A stretch of 64,000 nucleotides of DNA, taken from Symbiodinium natans (lineage: Eukaryota > Sar > Dinophyceae > Suessiales > Symbiodiniaceae). Positions 58,090 through 64,000 of the stretch are shown piece by piece (within the stretch, counting starts at the first letter, position 1; each line of letters opens with the position of its first letter). Under the pieces are notes generated by a model. The model was not told the origin of the DNA and did not search any database. It saw only the letters and a program-made list of their open reading frames with translations. The position numbers and the translations under genes are program-made. Location of the stretch: positions 64,001 to 128,000 of the forward strand of contig CAJNDS010002518.1 in NCBI GenBank assembly GCA_905221605.1, in the 5' to 3' direction.

Positions 58090-58280
58090 CTGCGGCGTGT
58101 GGTACTTCCACAAGAAGGGCGGTACCTACAAGAGTGGCAGCTTCAAGGGCATGGACCTGGCTTGTGGCGACAAAGCTGGCGATGTCTATGCCGGGCTGCT
58201 CCTTCGCTCGATAGTGGACGCCGCCGATAAGCTCACCGAAGGCCCCTGCCTAGTCGTTGACAAGATCCTCGAGTTGAATG
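58090..58280 (+). CDS. Exon of a conserved-looking eukaryotic protein (WYFHKKGGTYK)
   Basis: 63 codons open behind an AG: CGVWYFHKKGGTYKSGSFKG, then GDVYAGLLLRSIVDAADKL and GPCLVVDKILELNG, ending at a GT donor (AATG|GTATCT). The block looks like a conserved globular exon and recalls a widespread uncharacterised eukaryotic family, but I cannot name it safely. A telomere-like array follows in the intron. Confidence 0.5.
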
Positions 58281-58323
58281 GTATCTTGCCGCAGCTCCGT
58301 TGTGAAGTTTTTGGGTTTGGAAA

Positions 58324-58378
58324 AAACCCTAAACCCTAAACCCTAAACCCTGAACCCTAAACCCTAAACCCTAAACCT
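58324..58378. repeat. CCCTAAA array in an intron
   Basis: Seven to eight units, one CCCTGAA, 44 bp after the preceding exon's donor. A protein-like frame (GCLEGIPEKPPLALFLQ) begins about 12 bp further on. Confidence 0.94.
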
Positions 58379-59179
58379 GTATTACGGATGTTTGGAGGGC
58401 ATCCCAGAGAAGCCTCCCCTGGCGCTGTTCCTGCAGGCAAGGCCTCCATAGCTGCCTTTGCAGATGGCCGCAGCGCCGCTTGCCTATGTTTGACGGAGAG
58501 CCGGCTGGCCCTGGTCTTTACACTCTTCTTAGCACAAAGCCCAAGATCCAAAAACCAAAAACGGGCTCCTAAAACCCCCCAACCAGGGCCCACAAAAAAC
58601 AGAAGAGAGATCAGACCTTATTTTTGGCTGAGGCTGCGGACTTGTCTGCGTTGGAAACGAAGGGGCTGAGACTGGAAAGAGCCGAAGCCCCGCGATCAGA
58701 TCGGGTGCGATCCTCGGCGCGGGTCGGCTTGGTCCTGCGATCCTTGGGGAGCATTGGAAGAGATCTTTTCTAGCTTGGGCATGAGCAGTAAAATGCAAAA
58801 GAGGTGCCACAGGCATACGATGATGTGCCCAAGGAGAGGAAACTTCTGAAGAGATGAAAGGTCCCAAAACGCACATGCCGGGTGCTGAGTTCAGTTTCTT
58901 GGGGGGGCCGTTGTTCGCTCCTGCAAACAGCTACGACGAATAGCCTCAGCCGCGCGCACTGCCTTCCTGTTTAAGGCAGGGCCGCCCAGTCGAGTCCCGA
59001 TCTTAATATGCACCATTGAGCCCGCATCAACGCGATCCACCTTCGACTTTACATTTCTTTCTGGGGAAGGTTCTGCACAAGACCCTATCGGTTCTCCACA
59101 GTTGCCGAACGGCTGACAAAGTTCAGAAGCGGCTTCGCAGCAACGGCCCATTTGTCAGGACGGCGGTGTGCCAACTCAA

Positions 59180-60470
59180 CAGAAGCCATCTCCAGCGCTT
59201 TCAGTCCTGGGCCCTGCATTCTCTCCAGCTGCAGGGGTCGCGGGCGCAGACAAGCTGGGCCTCTCCGCGCAGAACTTCTCCAAGTATGTGAGCCTCGCGT
59301 GCACGGCATTCAGGCATTCAGGCATTCGGGCATTCCGGTATGGTGCCGTCCGTGCGTCTGTGCGCAGACTGCGCTTGAGCGAACGCGCGTGACTCAGGAA
59401 GGCGGCGGAGGATGGCAAGTCTCAGGATCCCTCCAGCTGGGTCAACCGGAAGATCTCCACGCAGCCGCTGGGCAAACGCTGAGAACGCTTAGAACCTGAA
59501 TGCATCCGCACCCCCTCTTTGGTAGGCTCTTTCATCCCCTACAAGAGACCTTATACAGCAGGCCGAATTGCATGGCAAGAACGTCTTGCGGGCTCCTGGT
59601 TTCTCGTTCAAAATAGCAAGCCCCAGGCCAGAGCTTTGCGAGTTCATCGGCGCCTGCCACGGCGTTCTGGCCGCCTTGCCGTAGAATGCGAGCTGACCGA
59701 GCTGACAGCTGAGCTGAGAGCGCAGCAATCGTTTGGGAAAACAAGCTCGCGCCAACGGGTTTCCTGTCAGTGCACGATCGGACCCCCTTCTAATAAGGAC
59801 ACCAATAAGGCACCCCACCCCTAATCCTCGCAAACCCCCCATGTATCTTGGAGAGCCTCGACCGACAGAGCTTCGAGGACCTGCTGCCGTCGGGCATGTA
59901 CGTCCTTCCCTGCTTCGACTCCGTCTTGACCTGGTGGCCCCAGTCACCTTCAGGGGGGGTGTGCGAGGTCCCAGCAAACACGATCCATGTGTTAGGCAGG
60001 GCGCGCTCTTCATCAAGCAAGGGCTGTACAAGGGCGCAGTCTTCAAGCCTCGGGCCCAACATCCTTCCCAGAATTTGGGATTTCTGTTCATTTTGTGATG
60101 GCGCTGCCAAGATTCCGCCTGGTCCTCCCGGAGGAATATCCAGACCAGGGCCCAGGCAGGGCCCTCAGCTTCCGCATGCAAAGGCTCCCAGAATAAACCC
60201 GAAGCCCTAAAGCCAAGATCTCTTCTTCACCTCCGAAGTCTTCCATCCGATGGCCAGCACCTCAGCCGGACACTTGACCTTTCAAGGCCCACTAACAAGG
60301 CACCTTAGGGTACTGTCAGGGTGTGTGTTGAATTTTGGGCGCCTCAGGTTCAGGGGATTAGGGGGTCAGCTGCGCCCTCGACAGACTGTGCAGACTGCGC
60401 GGTGGAAGGTCGACCCCAAGACAGGGCAAGTGGAGCTCGGATCTTTGTTTCCTGAGTGGTCGGCCTGTCG
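59180..60470 (+). CDS. Scattered possible exons, unrecognised
   Basis: Protein-like pieces: 59209-59286 (FSPAAGVAGADKLGLSAQNF), about 59399-59480 (KAAEDGKSQDPSSWVNRKIS), 60098-60199 (an ATG frame, MALPRFRLVLPEEYPDQG, ending in a stop) and 60387-60460 (TARWKVDPKTGQVELGSLFP). No family recognised and joins unresolved. Confidence 0.28.
59781..59845 (+). mobile_element. Foldback element family F2, 3' fragment
   Basis: CCCCCTTCTAATAAGGACACC...AAGGCACCCC...CGCAAACCCCCCATGTAT corresponds to 28586-28644, ending in the same CCCCCCATGT terminus. Confidence 0.55.
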
Positions 60471-60479
60471 TGCTTGAGA

Positions 60480-62110
60480 TCTTCGGGTTTGAGGGTTTTG
60501 TGCTGCCCTCTTTCGCCAGGCGCCCCGGGCGAGACTTTGCGGCATTTGCGCTGCCGGGCCCTGATGTTGAGGGAGTTTAAGCCAGCAGGGCTCTTGGGAT
60601 GCTTGTGGGGTTGTTCTGAGTCAGGGTCTCCATGCAGGTACTTCTTGTAGTAGTATTCCTTTTTGGATGGGCCTCTTCTTTCAAAAAGGGACCCTCATCC
60701 AGAAACGCCCCCCAAACTAGAGCCAGTTTGAGCCAATGCTTCAAGGCCTCACCTTCACAAGGCTTTCCTGCGCAGGGAGTGAGCACACGGCTCTCCTGGC
60801 ATTTTCTTGTGAGGTCGTTGCGTGCTTGGTGAGAGGTACTTTGCGAGTAATGCTCGGCCGGCTCTGAATCCAGAGGCTCGCCGTCACAAAGGGCCAAGGG
60901 ACACAGAACGCTCTGTTTCTGTTTTTTTCGTTGCCGTCCTGCTTGCCCACGTCCGGCGTATCATTCTCGGGTGCAGGCAAAGCAGCTCTTCATCTCTGAC
61001 CCTGCCTCGTTTGCTGAGCGCGCGGCGGCCCCGAGTCCGAGAGCAACGGGGCCTCTGTGGCACCCCCTAAGCTTTCAGAAGCGTTTTATAGCTTAGAGGT
61101 CCCTTAAAAAGGAAAACGCCCACGTGCTGAGCTTTCGGAGTTTTTCTCTGAGGCCAAGGCCTGCGCCAACAAGAGCTTGTCCAGGGCCCAGCGAGAGGGA
61201 CGTTCACGTCCTGTCAAGCGGCCGTAAGCATCCGTTTCCTTCGAAACCTCCGTCTCAACCTGTCTTCCCGACATAGGCAAATAGGGCACAAGGCATAGCT
61301 ACAACGTGCTACTCGTAAAACAGGGGCCAATCTTTGAAGTTCTTTCATCTTGGGGGTTGGGGCCAAGGGGCTAGCGGCTGCTCAGGCTGCACGTGTACGA
61401 CAATGCCTCGGGGCAAGCTTCTTGGGTATCTGCGAGGGGAGAGTGCGGTGCATCGGAAGGGAAGGGGAGAGTTCCGAGGTCTTCCTTGCAGTTTACCAAG
61501 GGCCCTGCCGAGGTAAAGGTCTTTTTGGTTCAAGGGGCCTCAAAGACTCAAGGCTCCTTCCACCATGCCTTGTTGGGAGGCCCACGATGCCATTCTCGAA
61601 CACCTCAAAGCCGACCCATCCGCTTCGCTAGAGGCCCGCTTTAGGAAGCTTTCGTGTGGTTCGTGCTCTGGGCGCCTGGCCAGGCTTTGTTCTTCCCTCT
61701 TTGGACGTTGCATGAAAGCTCAGTGTTGCAGGAGCGGAAGACGGCTTTCATTGATTGGCCAAAAGCTTAGTCAGGCTGCTCCCCTGAAGTTCCTTCTACA
61801 GAAGCTCGAAAGCCGGTAGCCTCAGGTTCTGTGACCACTACGCCCACAAGCGCACCCGGGTCGGTGTGGCGCAGGGAGACGCGGAGGTGGGGGTGGGGAC
61901 TGCAATGCGAACGACCACAAGTCCTGCCCACTTGCTGTAGGCGAAAGCTGCAGCCATCTACACAAGCGTGCACTCATGATATGGGTATTATCATAAGGGC
62001 TCCTAATGCACTCCAGAGGCGCGAAATCCTATTTGTAGGAACCCCAGAAAGGGTGCAACCCTGCATTCTGGCCGCCATGGACTCACAGGTGGGCCATTCA
62101 GGGTTTTAGG
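60480..62110. other. Region without a supported gene
   Basis: Short frames only. A faint F2-like fragment (AAATCCTATTTGTAGGAACC then CCCAGAAAGGGTGC) lies at 62025-62058. Confidence 0.4.
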
Positions 62111-62173
62111 GGTTTCGGGTTGCCTGGGGTGCAGCAACCTGCGAAATTACGACAGCTGGAGTCAGTATGTGCC

Positions 62174-62340
62174 ATGGCCCAGAAGCGGTGGACAAGCCTG
62201 TCATGGGCAACTGCCACTTTCATCTGCTTCATGTGCCTGAGTTGTATTGGCAGCTCGTTCTGTAGAAGTTTTTGTATGAGTTCTCTTGCAAGTGTAGAGC
62301 GGGTGGCCAGTTGTGAGCATCGCACGCTACCACGAGGCTG
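62174..62340 (+). CDS. Candidate signal-anchor exon, perhaps of the GT61 gene
   Basis: The ATG at 62174 (GCCATGG context) gives MAQKRWTSLSWATATFICFM, a short basic cytosolic tail followed by a hydrophobic segment, as in type II Golgi enzymes. It lies 0.9 kb upstream of the GT61-like exon on the same strand. No intermediate exon was identified, so the link is inference. Confidence 0.4.
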
Positions 62341-62852
62341 GCCTTTGTAGCATCTTTGCGTCCGTTCCGCAGCGAAGCCATCCGGTCGCAAGCGGATCCT
62401 GGGCATCCGAGCATCTTAGCGAGCGAGGCGCCCGCCACGCTCCAACGGCAACCAGCCCAAGAGGTTCCTGTCCAACAGGGTCAGCTTCAAGAAGTCCAGC
62501 TTCAAGAAGCTCGGACAGGCCTGGCCAGCCTGGCACCTGAGAGGTTGCATCCAGCCCTAAGCCCCTAAGCATCGTCTCCAGGCTCCTAACCGAAGTTTCC
62601 AAGCCTTGATCCCTAATTAGGCCTTCCCTACTCGGAGGCGTCGCAGCAGAGCCGGCCGAACCTCTGGGACCGTACCATGACATCACTCTTCCAGGAGTCG
62701 ATGCACCCAGCCACTGGAAAACCCTTCAAATGTGTAGGGCCCATGGGGGGATGCAGGGAGGAGAGCCTCTCGTCAACTTGCGGGCGCGTGCCCATCCTGT
62801 ACCCATTTTGAAAGGGCCCCATGGTGAAGCTCCCGCTTCTCAGGTTTTCCGC

Positions 62853-62901
62853 GACTATGTATGTATGCATGCATGCATGCATGCATGTATGTATGTATGT
62901 A
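62853..62901. repeat. (ATGC)n/(ATGT)n tetranucleotide repeat
   Basis: About twelve ATGY units. Confidence 0.95.
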
Positions 62902-63248
62902 GAAAAGTTCTAGACACACGTCATTCTAGCGTCTTTCTGGTTGGAGTTGTAGCGCTTGTGTTGAGAAGCCGGATGTTTCCAACCAAGACATCAAGGCAGG
63001 CTCATGGGGACCTCCATCTCTTGAAGAAACTTCTTCTGCCACGTTGCTGCAATACAACGAAACAGGATGGCATGCTTTCCAGAAGGCACTCCGGTGTGGC
63101 CTGTGCTGCATCATTCTCATGCTGCGCCACCCCCCGTCCCTGTCTAGCGTAGGGCCTTTGCAAGTTATGGGGTGGGAATGCCTAGAATCAACAAACCACA
63201 GCAGTTGGCCGTAAGAAAGCGTGCAATAGTCTCCTCGGTTGCTTGCAG

Positions 63249-64000
63249 GACCCGACAATGCAAGCAGCACCTGGCAGCCTCATGTTATCATGGATCTGGA
63301 CGTCCTGAAGCGGCAGAAAGAGCGGCTTTATCCGTTGGACAAAGAGTACGTGGGATGCACCAAAGCCTGTGGCAGCAAGTGCCTTGCCCCCTATGTCCAC
63401 GGCCAATGTCCCGATTGGGCCTGTTGCGCTGCCGCGAAGCCTGCCTCCGACGACTCTCACGTCATACTTCCGCACGCACGTTTGATTGCATTCCAGTCGC
63501 GTTGCACAGGAAACATCGGCCATACTTTTCATGAGAAGTTTTGGCCGTTGTTTTGGTGGACCATCGTTCACAGTGAGTCTGACATGGCCATTCTGGTGGA
63601 TCGGAACCTGTACCTTCCTGCATGTGCAAAAGCTCCAAAGTTATCCTGGACAGATGAGCTGTTTTGGAGCGTAGCCCGTGAACTCCGCTGGACAGTCTAC
63701 AATCGGTCGCAGGCCGAGATTTACTGTGCTCAGGGCGACTTACACATCGTCCGGGCCTGTGCGAAGCACAGAACACTGCGGCCAAAGCATCTGGTTTCTT
63801 TTGGCAAGCGCGTTATTTGGTCTGCGGTGCTTGGGCATGAGCCTTCCAGAGTAAGCTTGCCCGATTCAGCTCAAAGGGTGCTGATCTATTCGCGAGGTCG
63901 CAGTTCATACCGCCGAATTTTGGAGCCACATCGGTTGAAGCCTCTTTTCGATGAGAAGTTCGATCTCCAAATTGTTGACGACATACCTGAGAAGTTGGTG
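63249..64000 (+). CDS. GT61-like (DUF563) glycosyltransferase, 3' end outside the window
   Basis: Open frame of 250 codons running off the right edge, starting behind CTTGCAG (63248), so an internal exon and not a gene start. It reads TWQPHVIMDLDVLKRQKERL, a Cys-rich stretch (CTKACGSKC, CPDWACC), then NIGHTFHEKFWPLFW (63512-63556), matching the N-x-GH...E motif of GT61 enzymes. Near the end comes LIYSRGRSSYRRILEPHRL (63883-63939), matching the R...RR-I motif, and then LQIVDDIPEKLV. Such enzymes transfer xylose, GlcNAc or other sugars in the ER or Golgi. The acceptor cannot be read. The C-terminal catalytic part is missing because the window ends. Confidence 0.7.

Overview
The window looks like nuclear DNA of a dinoflagellate, most plausibly a Symbiodiniaceae- or Polarella-like species. 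Four observations point that way. CCCTAAA/TTTAGGG telomere-type repeats are scattered through the interior. Genes are cut into many short exons whose donors can be GT, GC or GA, with AG acceptors followed by G. Every gene I can support lies on the + strand. A free-standing cytosine-5 DNA methyltransferase is present. No prokaryotic operon features, rRNA genes, tRNA genes or CRISPR arrays were seen. Exon limits below come from reading frame, splice signals and remembered family motifs, not from alignment.

Layout. 1-2.1 kb: a 21-bp tandem array, telomere-like repeats and a cluster of duplicated long hairpins. 2.2-7.1 kb: an intronless C5 DNA methyltransferase, then an unrecognised gene whose N-terminus carries a Cys2...Cys2-RWLQ motif, then a second shorter copy of that N-terminus. 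7.1-15.3 kb: repeat-rich, gene-poor DNA with a 555-bp TAG microsatellite, a 275-bp direct duplication and a family of short bulged hairpins. 15.3-20.6 kb: one copy of a 655-bp dispersed repeat, an FkbM-type methyltransferase gene and an exostosin (GT47) gene. 20.6-34.5 kb: mostly non-coding with simple repeats, foldback elements, opposed telomeric arrays, a few possible membrane-protein exons, and the second copy of the 655-bp repeat.

34.7-38 kb: an M3-family (mitochondrial intermediate peptidase-like) metallopeptidase in several exons. 38.6-42.4 kb: exons of an unrecognised leucine-rich helical protein. 43.3-45.7 kb: an SR/KP-rich protein with a coiled-coil stretch. 46.6-47.5 kb: a PX domain joined to a fibronectin-III-like domain. 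51.5-52.3 kb: a HAD-like phosphatase. 54.2-56.5 kb: a GH27 alpha-galactosidase. 57.1-60.5 kb: fragments of unrecognised genes. 62.2-64 kb: a GT61-like glycosyltransferase that runs off the right end.

Four genes act on glycans or are commonly found in the secretory pathway (FkbM methyltransferase, exostosin, alpha-galactosidase, GT61), but nothing shows that they work together. The most unusual content is structural. There is a pair of 101-bp hAT-like foldback elements with 8-bp target duplications, a second foldback family with one copy split by a telomeric array, telomeric arrays inside introns, and introns with inverted repeats just inside their splice sites.
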